Origin: Paramarasmius palmivorus
Lineage: Eukaryota; Basidiomycota; Agaricomycetes; Agaricales; Marasmiaceae
DNA: 64,000 nucleotides
Direction of reading: 5' to 3'
Assembly (NCBI GenBank): GCA_037176845.1
Contig: JAYKXP010000085.1
Location: 172,592-236,591, forward strand
Part shown: in pieces, positions 11,162 through 21,908 of the stretch
How the letters are laid out: every line of letters starts with the position of its first letter
How positions within the stretch are numbered: position 1 is the first letter of the stretch
Notes under the pieces: model-generated
Told to the model about the DNA's origin: nothing
The model's database searches: none
The model's input: only the letters and a program-made list of their open reading frames with translations
Made by a program: the position numbers and the translations under genes

Positions 11162-11609
11162 TGCAGGTGTGAATCGGACTCACCAGTTCCCTGAGTAAGC
11201 GGTCCTGTTGTTGGATGGTGTTGGCTCCTTCTCTTGCCTACGCTTCTCTGTCAGCTGCGTAACAATCATAAAATGATAACACACAATCCTAAAGAGCTCA
11301 ACGACGTCATTTTTCAGGAAATTTGTTTCTTGTGTATTCTCCTCTTTGCTGCGGAGGATCTGTTGTCTCTTCATCATTGTCAGTTCCGGCACAGGAGACG
11401 AGGATGATAGTAACACACCAACGCTGCGTTTTCTTGCCCAAGAAGGCCGAGATTGATCATGCAAAGTCCTAAGTCATCCCGCTGAATGGAAGGTGAGATT
11501 ACAGAAGAAGCCAGCCGACTACAGAGCGTACAATCGACTCAATTTGGCGTTCTCGACCCTTTCGAAATTCGAATTCAGTTCGCGAGAACAAGAAAAAATT
11601 GGAACATAC

Positions 11610-11949
11610 CTTGGCAATCTCCGAAAGGAGCTGCTTCAGATGCTCATTCTCGCTTACTATAGATTTCCGTTCTTGGATCACGGATGCCAACTTGAGTTGC
11701 AGAGCTGTTCTTGCCTCCCGTTCCTGGGCAACAGCATCAGTGGCATCATGTTCAGTATGATGTATCACGTACTCTATCATATGCTTCTTGTTGAGGCCCA
11801 GCGATGACCCTCACTTTGCTAGATGAGTCGGAAGGCGTTAGGGCTTCCGGAGCCGCTGACCGCTTGCGCGCCGTGCCTGACGCATAGTGGGATGACCGTG
11901 AGACATACTCGGCGCCCCAAAGCTCGCCTAGAGTCTGGTCTGACAACAT
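11610..11949 (-). pseudogene. Truncated paralog of the RING/coiled-coil family
   Basis: Exon 1 (11949-11773, 59 codons) ends SSSKVRVIAGPQQEAYDR; exon 2 (11723-11610, 38 codons) is ER-EARTALQLKLASVIQE and then ENEHLKQLLSEIAK. The same two-exon start (R-IAGP-Q, phase-0 intron, ER-rich helix ending in a phase-0 donor) occurs at 20684 and 32989. After 11610 no later coiled-coil exons or RING domain can be followed; a short coiled-coil-like ORF at 11464-11180 may be a remnant. The 5' part looks intact and the 3' part lost. Confidence 0.55.
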
Positions 11950-13027
11950 TGTCCTGTTATCGGCGTGAGTGAGTGTCTGTATGAGAGAAGTTTTGAGGGA
12001 ATGTCAGGATAAGGGCACCAGGCCGGATGAGAAAACCCAACGTCCACGTTGGCTTTTATCCGAACCGTAAACTCTGATGCTCAAACGTAGGACTGGTTCG
12101 GATAAAAAATTAGCATCTCAAAGACCATGAGAGACAATTGATATCCAGTCCTGCCAAGGGGATCTGCATGCAAACAATGGGCAGAGAAAGGCAGCGAACT
12201 ACGCAACATGAGCACGGGAATACCATGAGACAATTACATCCTATCGGGACACAGAATGTCGCATTGCCTGTGTCCGAGGTGCGTCCGTTACATCCTTGCG
12301 AGCCTCTTTAACAAAAGGTGGTTGATTTTGCGTTTGACCGGGGCACGCCGAGAAAGTCCCGGGACTCAGAACGGAACTTTTGAGTGGAATCTAGAAGAAA
12401 GCCCATTGACAGCACTTGACTCACCTTCAAAACGCGTTGTAAAGTGATGCATTCTTTACCTTCTTTCCATTGGGCGGGCCCCATAATACCTGGTCGATGC
12501 ATACTTCAACACACCTCCACTCCGAGATTATATCTGCTTTTTCGCCTCCAAGGACTGCTGCTCGTCCGAAAGTCATTCCCTTATACGCCACCTCGATTTC
12601 CCGTATTGTCCCCACAAGGCTTGCAATTCACGACGCCCTCCCTCTCAAACCTCGTTTTCACCCTTACGCCGGTCAACATGGGGTAGATCGCTTGGTACGA
12701 CCTACAGCCGATGGTGATGACGTGGAGACACCCACAGAAGGCCCGACTCACAAACAGTATGCTGGACCGTCAAGAGAGGCACATCCCATCCTTATTTCTC
12801 CTCCTCGCGGCAATCTTAATGTTGCAATTTTCCACTGGTCAACTCAAACTGCAAAAAAGAACCGAGTAGGTGTTACCGGCTGACTAGTTCAGAACCTTTC
12901 TAACGTACGAGTCGTAGAAAATCACGAAGGACGCTATCGAAACTCATCTTGTCGTAGGGCGCTGTCTCTCGGAGCAGGAGCCGACTGCTCGCGATAAGGC
13001 GAGAGAACATGTGAGAGAAGAAAGCCA
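11950..13027. other. Unassigned
   Basis: Several ORFs of 60-137 codons on both strands (for example 12470-12883, plus) have no recognisable domain or consistent splice sites. No repeats detected. Confidence 0.35.
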
Positions 13028-13264
13028 TTGCTAATTCTAGCGCCTGCATCTGACTCTAAACAGATAGAATCCAGGATCCCGGCCTTCAAACTGCACGAAG
13101 ACCATTGGGGTGCTGATGTTCTGCTTCGTGAACAGTTGAAGACCATCAAAGACACTCGAGTTAAGGCTGAGAAGAGAAAGGAAAGGCGGCAACTAGAAGA
13201 GATTGACGCCCCAGGAGGATTTGGAGATAACGTTCGTCGCATTGACATTCGCCCTCGAGAATAG
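13028..13264 (+). CDS. Possible 3' exon of an unrecognised gene running into repeat copy B
   Basis: The frame reads KLHEDHWGADVLLREQLKTI, a basic helix (RVKAEKRKERRQLEE) and IDAPGGFGDNVRRIDIRPRE, then stop. Composition is strongly protein-like. The last ~16 codons lie inside the part of copy B shared with copy D. In D the corresponding sequence is joined to a different upstream sequence, so the repeat border falls inside this ORF. The upstream exons were not found. Confidence 0.35.
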   Translation: MLILAPASDSKQIESRIPAFKLHEDHWGADVLLREQLKTIKDTRVKAEKRKERRQLEEIDAPGGFGDNVRRIDIRPRE

Positions 13265-15312
13265 GTGTACAACGTAACACTACGAAACTCCAAATTCAAT
13301 GTTAATGAGAAAGTAGTGTCCGCCTTGCTGTCTCGATAGTCGAGAATCTTCAAGAAATCAGTATACACGATGCCAGCTTTAAGAGTTTCCGAGATTGATA
13401 ACTTATCGCAAGCTCTGGGGAAACCATCCGAGCAGAAGAGTACAAATCACGGAGAATCTGACCAACATAAGCTAACATTCAGTCTTTGTCTGCCGTTGTG
13501 TGTCACGTACCACTATAAAACAACTTTGTTCAGACACTGGAAATCCACATCCTTGATTCCATGGCTCGATATCACCGATGGCATCGCGCGCTCGGAGATG
13601 CAAGTGAAGGAATGTCTGTCTGGCTCATTTGTAGTCACGGCCAAGACAATTGAAGTGACCATCTGGTATGTTGAGATCCAGGCAGGTCACTGTGAATGGC
13701 ATACATGTCCGCTGGTCTATAGTCAAAACTCCATGCCATTTGGAAACGGCGGAAGCATGAGAAGTCATCGTTCCTAGCGGTGGTACTCCATGTTTTCAGC
13801 TGCTCCGACACACAACCGCTTAATTTGCTCACCTTGAACAGCAGCTCACGTCGATTCAACGCATCAACCTCATCTGAAAACGCCGAGAACGATGATCTGC
13901 TCAGTTCCGGACGAGAGGCGAGGTTACGAGTGACTCGGTGAGGTTTCCTCATTGCAAATGGATGGTTAACCACCCACAGCAGAGTACACTACGCCAAACG
14001 AACAACCATAAGCATTGTCCGCTCCTTCGGAAATGGGTAGCTGTTGATCTAAATAAATAATTAGAAGAGTTATCAAAGAGCTGTTAGGCGGAACGATATG
14101 AAAGGACTTTACGAGTACGAGCTCGATTCTATACTCAGTACCGTTCTAGGAGATATGTCCAGAGAGACTTGTCGGGGATGGTGAATGGGTTGGATGATCC
14201 AATACGTACGAGACAAGATGAAAATAAATTGGTTCTCTTAGCTTCCGTTGTTGTCGCCGCGTGCGGCAGGAGGTAATATCTATCTACTCATCTATCTGAC
14301 TTACTCCCACTGTGCTTCCACCGCGACTCTTCTCCGACCGTCTGACGCTTCACGGAGCTTTGTTCGTTTGGCACAACGTTACGCTGCTGTGGATGGTTAA
14401 CCGTCCATTTGCAAGGAGACGGCCTCACTCGTCTCTCGTTTGGAATTGAGCGGGGCGTTTTCCAGGGTCACTGGTGTCAGGCTGAGGTACAGTCTCATCA
14501 GCTTTCGTACCGTTTTCTCAGACTGAACTTGCTATACTTGAGGTCACAGGGCTGGTTACGACTGCATTCGAGGCACGAGGATGGATCTCTCTCGTCTGCA
14601 AGGCATATTTGGCGTACATATGAAGGGTCACTGCGTTGGTGTTTGAACGGTTAGAGTGGATGATCTAGTGAGGATGACGTTGCGTTGTATATCCTCAGTG
14701 AATCTAGTGAATTTACTGCTTCCTTCGAACACTGGCCTTTGAGCGCCTTCCTGGGAATAGGAATACGATGCCTCTATTCAATATTGCTCCCCCTCTCGCA
14801 AACAATGGAATCGATCTTGACACCCTTGTCTTAAGCAATATCAGGCCTATAGGGTAAGGCTTTCAGGCTCTGGATCCCTTTTTCTATATATGCTGAACTC
14901 CCCGTAGCACCTGGATCCTTCGTTCCTGACTGTCCTTTGAGCGCTTTCCTAGGAGTGTTGGAACTTGGCAGGTTGTCTTTTACGGCGTTTTCACAGGAGT
15001 CCGATGCTAGAATTTGGCCGAATGACGCCTCTGTCGTTTCTCCGTGTCAGTTCCGTGTTCAAATGGCCCGAGTCTTCAGTACATGAGCGTCACTCGACAT
15101 TTTTCCGGCGAATCTGGTTGTAGGCTGCGTGCCTTCGGGAATATTCCACCCGTCTTCGTCGTTCATATATGCAGAAACAAAAACAGCGTCCTCCATTTAA
15201 CTTGGACCTCATGCTACGCCTCGCTCGCAATGGTCTCATTTCGCACGAGTGGGCCTAGTAACTGCGCCGTTTTTCACAAAAGGAACAAACGATTCTCGGT
15301 GTCCCGTGACGC
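13216..15312 (+). repeat. Composite repeat, copy B (type 2 flank)
   Basis: About 2.1 kb nearly identical to copy D (59486-61588, inverted). The core shared with A, C and D starts near 13669 and ends near 15180. Positions 13216-13668 and 15181-15312 are shared only with D. Inverted arms surround a ~370-bp AT-rich centre (about 13999-14363), with palindromic 16-mers at 13960-13975 and 14391-14406. No transposase, integrase or reverse transcriptase frame lies inside, and no clean target-site duplication is visible. Confidence 0.9.
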
Positions 15313-15660
15313 GTTGACGCCTTTCTAGCGACAAAGAGCGCATGCACCTTGATCATAATCTCCCGTCTTGTATCCTGAGTCCTCAGTACAAGCGTCACTC
15401 CACATTTTTTCAGCGAACCTGGTTAGGCTGCATGCCTCCGGATTCCACCCGTCTTCCTCGTTCATATGCAGAAACAAAAACAGAACAAACCAGCGTCTTC
15501 CTTTCATCCACTATTGCTATTGTAGCAATGTTCCTTCTTGGACATATGGGCCACTATACTCCGGCGAATCTGACTGTCGCCTGCGTGCCTTCTGGTTCCA
15601 TCTTCCTCGTTCCTATGCCAACGCCATGGACATAAAAACAAAACAAAAACCTCTTCCATT
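15080..15660 (+). repeat. Three degenerate direct repeats at the right end of copy B
   Basis: A ~100-bp block (cagtaca--agcgtcact, GGCGAATCTGG, GCTGCGTGCCTTC, TTCCACCCGTCTTC, then GCAGAAACAAA) appears at about 15080-15190, again diverged at 15380-15485, and weakly at 15555-15645 (CCGGCGAATCTGACTGTCGC). Only the first lies inside the shared repeat. Confidence 0.65.
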
Positions 15661-16525
15661 CATCTTCCATTCAATCCGAATTACAATAAGCTGCGATGCT
15701 TGTTTCGTTGTAGCCATTCGGCACCAAAGAAATCTCCATACTCTGGATCAAAGACACGGACATTCTGTGCGTCGGTGTGCATATTTCCGGCTTTTACATG
15801 GCTCCTTGTCGCACGTCCGGCCAGGTTTCCTTTGGATTCCAGGTCATCAACAGCATAGGCTACGCCGGAAGTTCAAGGAGTATACGAAATACGCGCTGAA
15901 GTAACCCCTGTCCCGTCACAGCCTGCCTTCCAAATCGAATAGACTCCCTCACCGACAAGAACCGATGCCTTCATCCCACAGAGGCAGAGTAAAGGAGAAG
16001 ACAAGGGGAGAGCCTTCGACCGCTTCCGGAATCCTCGTCCTAGTTGTAGGGACAGATTTGGGGGTGGTCTAACCCAGAGTCGAAAAGGTCGGTACTTACA
16101 GCGTCAGCGCTGAAGACAGAGTTCGAAGAAAGACAGAATCCACGCAAGCCTAGGCCACCCCACTTCAACGAAAACACGAACCATCCTCATAACCTCTAGC
16201 GACTTTTAAGGTCCACAGGATTCCTATCTTTCTTGGAACCCGATCAAGGTCGAATACAGCCGCCACCTCTTTGGACATTCTACTTGACTCTCAAAACGGA
16301 TTTCGTGGAGGTTTCTAATAGCACAACTTCTTCACCCTCCACCATGCGCGCGATAGGGCCAAATCCCAGAATCAGACGCTATCAGATACCTCGTCTTAGG
16401 CCTCCTCACCGGAGATTTAGCCTCTTCAGGGCTCTAGGAAGAAAGATTGGGAATTAGTAATTAAACTGTTCCAAAGAGTAATATCACACCTCTGATTCGG
16501 CGGTCGTCCAAGCGGAAAAGCACCT
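15661..16525. other. Unassigned
   Basis: No supported gene; short ORFs only. Confidence 0.35.
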
Positions 16526-17320
16526 ATGGATGCTCTTAGTGAAGATGATGAGCTCAGCGGAGATCCCCATACTTTCACACAAACGCTCACTATCTCGGGC
16601 GTGCCGACCGTCGTGCGCAGTTGGCATCGATTTCAAGTCGACGGACTGTCGCCAATGGTTCACCCTCATTATGAGACGAGGATTTCCAAGGCAGCTATCT
16701 ACGCTGTACAGGATATGGTTGGACCTCTACCTGTCAAGGACCTCATTTTGAGCCCTCTGACAGGTGCAGATACCGTTTCTACGCACTCTGTCGGAGTTGC
16801 ATTTTAGGTCGTCACGTTCACAGAAACAGGCATCATTCCTATCAAGCACCGCCAAATCCATCTTGCGCTCAGGTATCTTATGTATCTCCTGGAGCTTCCA
16901 CCACAATGCATGACCTACTCGGCATTGCAGGAGAACCTGGTGCCATGTTGCGCTGGCAACGAATGTTGGATGAGAGACCTCTGAATGTCCGATGCGTCAA
17001 CATCCTGGAGAATCGAACGGAGGTAGTCGACGATAAGGCGTGGCTAGACGTGATGAAGGACAAATTCTGCAGACGCGTTACGCACCTGACTATGTTCCTA
17101 CCCAGCCAACGCCCAACTTCGACTTCCAAAGATGCCTATGTATCGCGACTACCATACCTGGAGGTGGTACGAATACGTCATCTATGTCGATTTTACAAGA
17201 GCGTAACGGAAGACGAGATGCATGCCTTTTGGTGTACCGGTCCCAAATGTTGCGACTCGAGCGAGATCTGTTCATTGCGGAGGCAACGTAGCAGCGGAAG
17301 AGAACGCCGGTGACCGTTGT
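16526..17320 (+). mobile_element. Relic of a Tad-like LINE (3' end of the reverse transcriptase ORF)
   Basis: The frame at 16820-16984 reads TGIIPIKHRQIHLALRYLMY, then LLELPPQ, ALQENL and CWMRDL. In basidiomycete Tad-clade LINEs the region after the reverse transcriptase has the pattern (I)P(I)(R)xR(R)xxLALxYLxYLxxLP, alanine-rich helix, W-x-DL. Upstream (16680-16740) RISKAAIYAVQDMVGPLPV fits the preceding segment. Downstream, about 17170-17290, RHLCRFYKSVTEDEMHAFW then, one frame over, LRLERDLFIAEA matches the terminal LCRFC-xxxVE-xxHAxxxC / LxxRDxFI motif. Stops and frameshifts separate the pieces. The upstream catalytic region is absent. Confidence 0.6.
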
Positions 17321-17556
17321 TCGCTTTGATAGCCTGGGTGACTGGTGATAGGATGCGAGCAGAATTTGGCAACCCTGATGTTCAACGCCGAGATCACACA
17401 CACCGAGTCAGTAAAAATTTCAATCAATGAAGCCGCTTTTAACTCTATTCGTTTCAGCGAGTCACCCTCGGCGTAACAGCTCTGGAATTAAGCTCTACCA
17501 GAATCTTCGAATTTCATTTCCCAAATTTTCAGCTGAACTTAGCTTGACCCCATGAG
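17321..17556. other. Unassigned spacer
   Basis: Nothing recognised between the LINE relic and the next minus-strand ORF. Confidence 0.3.
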
Positions 17557-18063
17557 CTATTTACGGCAATTCCAGAGATACGGACTGGGACAACGACTGA
17601 TTAGATCATGTCGAACTCCTACATCTACTATACACTGAAAGGCTGTACATGTGTTTGACCCAGACATAAACATTTCCAAAGAAGGCAAAATGTGGAGCTG
17701 AGCCTCGAGACGACGGGAAAGTTCGAGGATATTCGATGTAAACTTCACGGCATTCCCGGCTAAAAAAAAAGGAACTTGGACAATGGTATGCTGATAGCAC
17801 CACGAGTGAGAAGTTAGAGCAGTAGCATGCATCCACGAGCCTGTCCTTTGGCCGATGACGAGCACAGGAAGTAACAAGTTCGTGAATCGAGTTCTTGCCG
17901 GGTATCGAACTTCTCGGCATCTACAGTGCGACACTTCGAGAACCTGAAGATGGGCTGCGAGGAGTCGGCCAAAGGCCGGCGACGAGCAGCATACCTTTAG
18001 GGAGATTACAAGAATGACAGGTCGTAAAAGGACAGCAACGTGTGTAGCACGGGTTAGCTTCAT
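17557..18063 (-). CDS. Hypothetical ORF with signal-like N-terminus
   Basis: ATG-started frame of 168 codons. Residues 8-23 (HVAVLLRPVILVISLK) are hydrophobic and followed by a possible 51-nt in-frame intron (GTATGC...CTTCAG) that would remove residues 24-40. The remainder is Leu/Ser-rich with no recognised domain. It lies just past the 3' end of the 18139-20684 gene on the same strand. Confidence 0.25.
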   Translation of the reverse strand: MKLTRATHVAVLLRPVILVISLKVCCSSPAFGRLLAAHLQVLEVSHCRCREVRYPARTRFTNLLLPVLVIGQRTGSWMHATALTSHSWCYQHTIVQVPFFLAGNAVKFTSNILELSRRLEAQLHILPSLEMFMSGSNTCTAFQCIVDVGVRHDLISRCPSPYLWNCRK

Positions 18064-18138
18064 AATGTCGATTACAGTGCGGGACCAGCGCTAACCACAA
18101 GTTCTACATAATGCAACCGATTTTCGAAGTGGGTATGA

Positions 18139-20684
18139 TTAGTCCGAATCACTGTCAGCGTCTACCCGATTCGCCATCCACCGGTCAAAGAAGGGTACCT
18201 CCCCCTCTTTCACAGCAACCGCTTCCCGCTCCCTTGGCGTCAAACGCTTGAGAAAGTTTCGGTGGTACAGTCCTCCTGGTAAATGGCGAGCGACTGTGCG
18301 TTCGCTCTTGACCCCAGTCCGAACACGAAGTCTGGTTGGTTTTGGCATGTAGCGTGTGCCTGCCTTCCTTGCTTCCTTAACGACAAAGTCTTTGTGAGAA
18401 GCGTCAAGATCATCAAAGAGGTCGCTTATGATGCGTCGACGATAGTGGGGAACCGTAATCAAGAGCTGCGCGGGAGTATCCAAGCGGTTGGGAGTGGCGG
18501 GATTTTCCTCCGTATCAGTATTGTCTGACGACATGGCGTCAGCCTCAACATTATCTAATACATTCTTGACCATTTGCCACTTCGCCTTATCCATGGGATT
18601 TGGGGCATGGTGAAGGAGTTTTACCACTGCTTCGTGGCGGTCATTGAATTTCTGCTGAAGGCCTTCAGTAAGGATGTATACAAAGAGATAGCAAGAGCCC
18701 ACATTGTTCTTGCGATTGTTTTGTCTGACGCTCGAAATGCGCTTCGCGGCTGACGCCTTGGCGCGGGTGATGGCTTCTGCTTGGGTTTCATATCGTGAGC
18801 CAGATGAATGTACACGAGGCTGGTATGCCTTCCAAGAGTTTCGTGCTTGAGAGATATAGCCCCATATGCAGGCCTCGATTCCGTCGTTCGTCATCGAAGA
18901 TCCTCCGATATTCTTTCGTGCTTTGCCAGCGTGCACCAATGGGATCATGTGACTAATAACAACACGATTCCAGGATGCTGTTCGCCAAGCGTCACCAAAG
19001 TACAATCGAAACCTGTTGGCTCCTTCTGGACCAGGGCCCTTCCCGTCGGCGAAGTTGTTGACCGTGTCATGGTCAACGGGATCGTAGCGCTCGAAACTGT
19101 TGATTGCGGTAGCACCAGTAGCGCTGCAGAACGTTTCGTGTAAGAGACCCTGTCGAAGTTGTCACTATACTGCAGGTACGGGAACGCTGTTGTGATGTAC
19201 CTTCCAAGCTGCCTCTTTGTCGGCATCTAATGCTCCGAGAGCTTTCCTTTTCACTTCTAGGATGCGTGCTGCACTTCCTGGCTTTGTCGATCGACCTTTG
19301 GTGCGGGTCCCATTAGAGGTTTGCCTCTCTTGAGAAGCCAAGAACTTCTCCATTACTTGGTCGATAATCTGCGAGATGTCGAGTGGCACGTCAGACGAGG
19401 ATCCTGTAGGTTGTCCGTTGACCTGGCCATTTTGCGCACTGTTGGACCTGTTTGCATTCCTTAGCGTTTGTATTTCTGTTTCGCATTCCATCTGAGAGCC
19501 AGTTAGTGTCTAGTAAGCTCCCATTGTTATGGACATACCTTCTCGCGTCGAAAAACGTCCCGTTCGGCACGCTGGAAGGAATAGTCAGACTAGGATCATC
19601 AAGATAGGATAGGCAGACATACAAGTTGAGCAATCAGAGCTTCTAGTCGTTCCTTTTCTGTTTCCTTATCCTGACGCTGAGCAGAGACGTTAGTGCTGAA
19701 GGTACATATTCACGAGCATATCTCACCAGTGAAGCGAGCTCGTCTTCATGTGACGGTCCGTCGCGCTTGGAAAATACATTCGGAAAAATACTCGGATGCA
19801 GCAGGGAATTTACCTGGGCAGAGTGACTTTCTCGAAGTTGCCTTACGGCTTCTTCTTTTTCCGCAAGAGCCAATTTCACCTGGTCCAACTGAGGTATGGA
19901 GTCAAATATCTGTAGATGGCGTATAAGGCTCGAACGAACCAGAATGCCTTTGTCTCTGTGCAAGATGGCTGCGGTGACCTCAAGCTGCTCGATCTCGTCT
20001 TGCTATACCGAGAGTCAACGCATATACGAGAATATCTCCAGGGTTACCACGTACAACTTGCTGAAGCTCCTGTTCCCGGCTAGCTATTGTCGTGCGCATG
20101 TCGAGAGCCTTTCCTGGCCTGTCAATGTGATCAAAATCCTTAGACTGTATTAACCTACCGACGATTCCAGTCGTTCTGTATTAGTGCGAAGATTCTCCTG
20201 TATAATAATGGGCTAAAATCAATACATAAAACCGTAGAGTTGCTAACCTGAGCTTCGCTAAGGAGCCTTTGAAGTCGTTCATTGTCTTGGGCGGTGGTGC
20301 TCTGCAGCCTCCGCTGTCTTTCAAGTTCTTTCACCCTTTGTTGAAGAGCTAGCTTCGCCTCTCGCTCCTATTGATGGCAAGGGATCAGTACCAACTAGAC
20401 GGACCAAAAAAGCTACCACGCACTTCGTCAAGCAATACTTGGTTTGGGCCAGCGATTGCTCGTACCTTTTCGGGAACCCAAGATGAGACCCTCTTTGCTG
20501 AAGTACCCGAAGAATCAGCACTTGGGCAAGGTCTCTTGGATGCTGTTGCAGGGGACTCGCTGTCGTCTGATGACAGTCCTCCAGGCATGGTTCTGGACGG
20601 GTCGGGAGGGCCGAAGACAAATACCGATGTCTGAGTCCCACTTTGAGTCGAGTCTGGCTCGATAGCGTGATCTGAAGATGTCAT
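18139..20684 (-). CDS. Chimeric coiled-coil protein: RING-family N-terminus joined to an expanded Agaricomycete C-terminal domain (~682 aa)
   Basis: Exons on the minus strand: 20684-20424, 20367-20248, 20197-20159, 20108-20058, 20002-19814, 19676-19623, 19571-19539, 19491-19201 and 19149-18139. All junctions are phase 0 and give 682 codons plus stop. Exons 1-7 have the layout of the RING/coiled-coil paralogs (KVRAIAGPNQVLLDE, ER-EAKLALQQRVKELERQ, RQDKETEKERLEALIAQL, RAERDVFRREK). Instead of a RING, exons 8-9 carry ITxVME-type helices, then FERYDPVDHDTVNNFADGKG, PGPEGANRFRLYFG, SWNRVVI and later MSSDNTDTEEN and LPGGLYHRNFLKRLTPRERE. I know that module from a multicopy mushroom family of unknown role (GPGP, S-x-WN and MSSDES-like motifs). 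Exon 8 begins with ATG right after its acceptor, so two overlapping genes remain an alternative. Exon 4 uses an AAG acceptor. Confidence 0.6.
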
Positions 20685-21050
20685 GGTGTAGCCAGTGGAT
20701 ACAATGGTTTAATGAGGGATCGTCAAGTGTCCCAGGTCTGTATAAAACAAAGAGAAGAACAATAAAATGCGGAGAAGATCTACGGCAAAACCGCTGACAA
20801 TAAAGATAATCCCGAGCATATCTCACCCTGTCTCGCCCAAATGATTTTTCCAGAATACAATGGTATTCTCCCGTGTTATTGTTTTTTTTTCTCCGCGTAT
20901 AGAGAGAGGAACAAAAGAAAAATCCAAATTCTGGTAAAATCACGGTTCTTTTGAGGACAAGATTTATTCTCGTCGAAGGATAAGGGAGATTGACGGTCAG
21001 CTTACAATCTTGGAGTTCGTTGTACGATACACAAATTATGGATTCGATCG

Positions 21051-21908
21051 CTAGACCTTTTCATGTACGCCTTCACCGGCTTCACCCTTGGTTGCGCAAT
21101 GAATGTTCTTTCTCTGCTGTGCCTCCTCTGAAAGTCGTACCCTCTTTCGGGCCTCAGCTTCACGTTTATTTTGTTTGTTCCTTGCCCGCTTTTTTGCCTT
21201 CTTGTCTTCGCGGTATTGATTACGATGTCTCTCCTCCTCTGGGGTGAGGAAGATCCATGCAGATGAAATAGTGTAAACGATGCATCGACATTGAGGGCCT
21301 GAAAAACATCATTATTAGCGGGAAAGGCAGTATCCAAATGCGCACATGAGATGAGCCCTTCAGCGCGTACACGACTTTTCTTGATCCATTCTTGAACGCA
21401 GACTTTGCAATAAATATGTGAACGGCACTGACAAGCAAGCAAGCGGCCTGAATCATCAAGATCTTCTCCATCATAACATATCTAAGGCAGCATTAGCATT
21501 GACTGTCAGTATGGGATGGCTTGACGTACACTACAGGCTGCACGGCGCCATGACGGGTCCTGCCGAGGTGTTATAAGGAATAACATACCCAAGACTTTTG
21601 TATGACACACCTCTTTCGAATCCTTCTTTGCCTTTTTGTATAGGATTTCTGAAGCATCGACTTTTTTTGCTTTCAGAGCCGACAGAACGATCTGGAGAAG
21701 AGGTACATCAATGAGGGTACAACTGTGTGCGGCTATTCCGTACTTGATATCGGTCATTGGCGCATAAGTCGACGAGGCCGAGAGCCTCTGGAGGGTTTAG
21801 CAGAAGTGATGCATCTGGCACTGCTATCAAGTTCCCTGATGCGGGCTCAGCTTGAAGGAGTGGTACCAAAATTTTTGAGCGTTTACCGGAATGGGTCTTG
21901 AATGACAT
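21051..21908 (-). CDS. RING-type zinc-finger protein, 210 aa, five exons
   Basis: Exons 21908-21744, 21691-21611, 21559-21530, 21481-21373 and 21298-21051 join in frame to 210 codons plus stop. The centre holds CSIC-x(13)-LLAC, RSHIYCKVC, QEW, and after the last intron PQCRC. This gives the ligand order of a C3HC4 RING, except that the last pair is C-x-C rather than C-x2-C. The C-terminal third is very basic and helical (KKAKKRARNKQNKREAEARK). The role is probably a ubiquitin ligase-like adaptor; no partner can be named. It lies 366 nt upstream of the chimeric coiled-coil gene on the same strand. An upstream exon is possible because the frame stays open before the ATG. Confidence 0.55.

Noticed and set aside
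14409..14654. 81-codon ORF identical in all four repeat copies
   Set aside because: It starts with TTG, has no ATG or splice support, and its conservation is explained by the near-identity of the repeat DNA.
1..15312. Inverted copies A and B as termini of one giant transposon (Starship-like)
   Set aside because: No tyrosine-recombinase captain gene, no matching target duplications, and A and B carry different inner flanks. Starships are also known from another fungal lineage.
13216..15312. Composite repeat as a solo LTR
   Set aside because: No TG...CA ends, primer-binding site, polypurine tract or gag/pol fragment nearby, and the internal inverted arms are not LTR-like.
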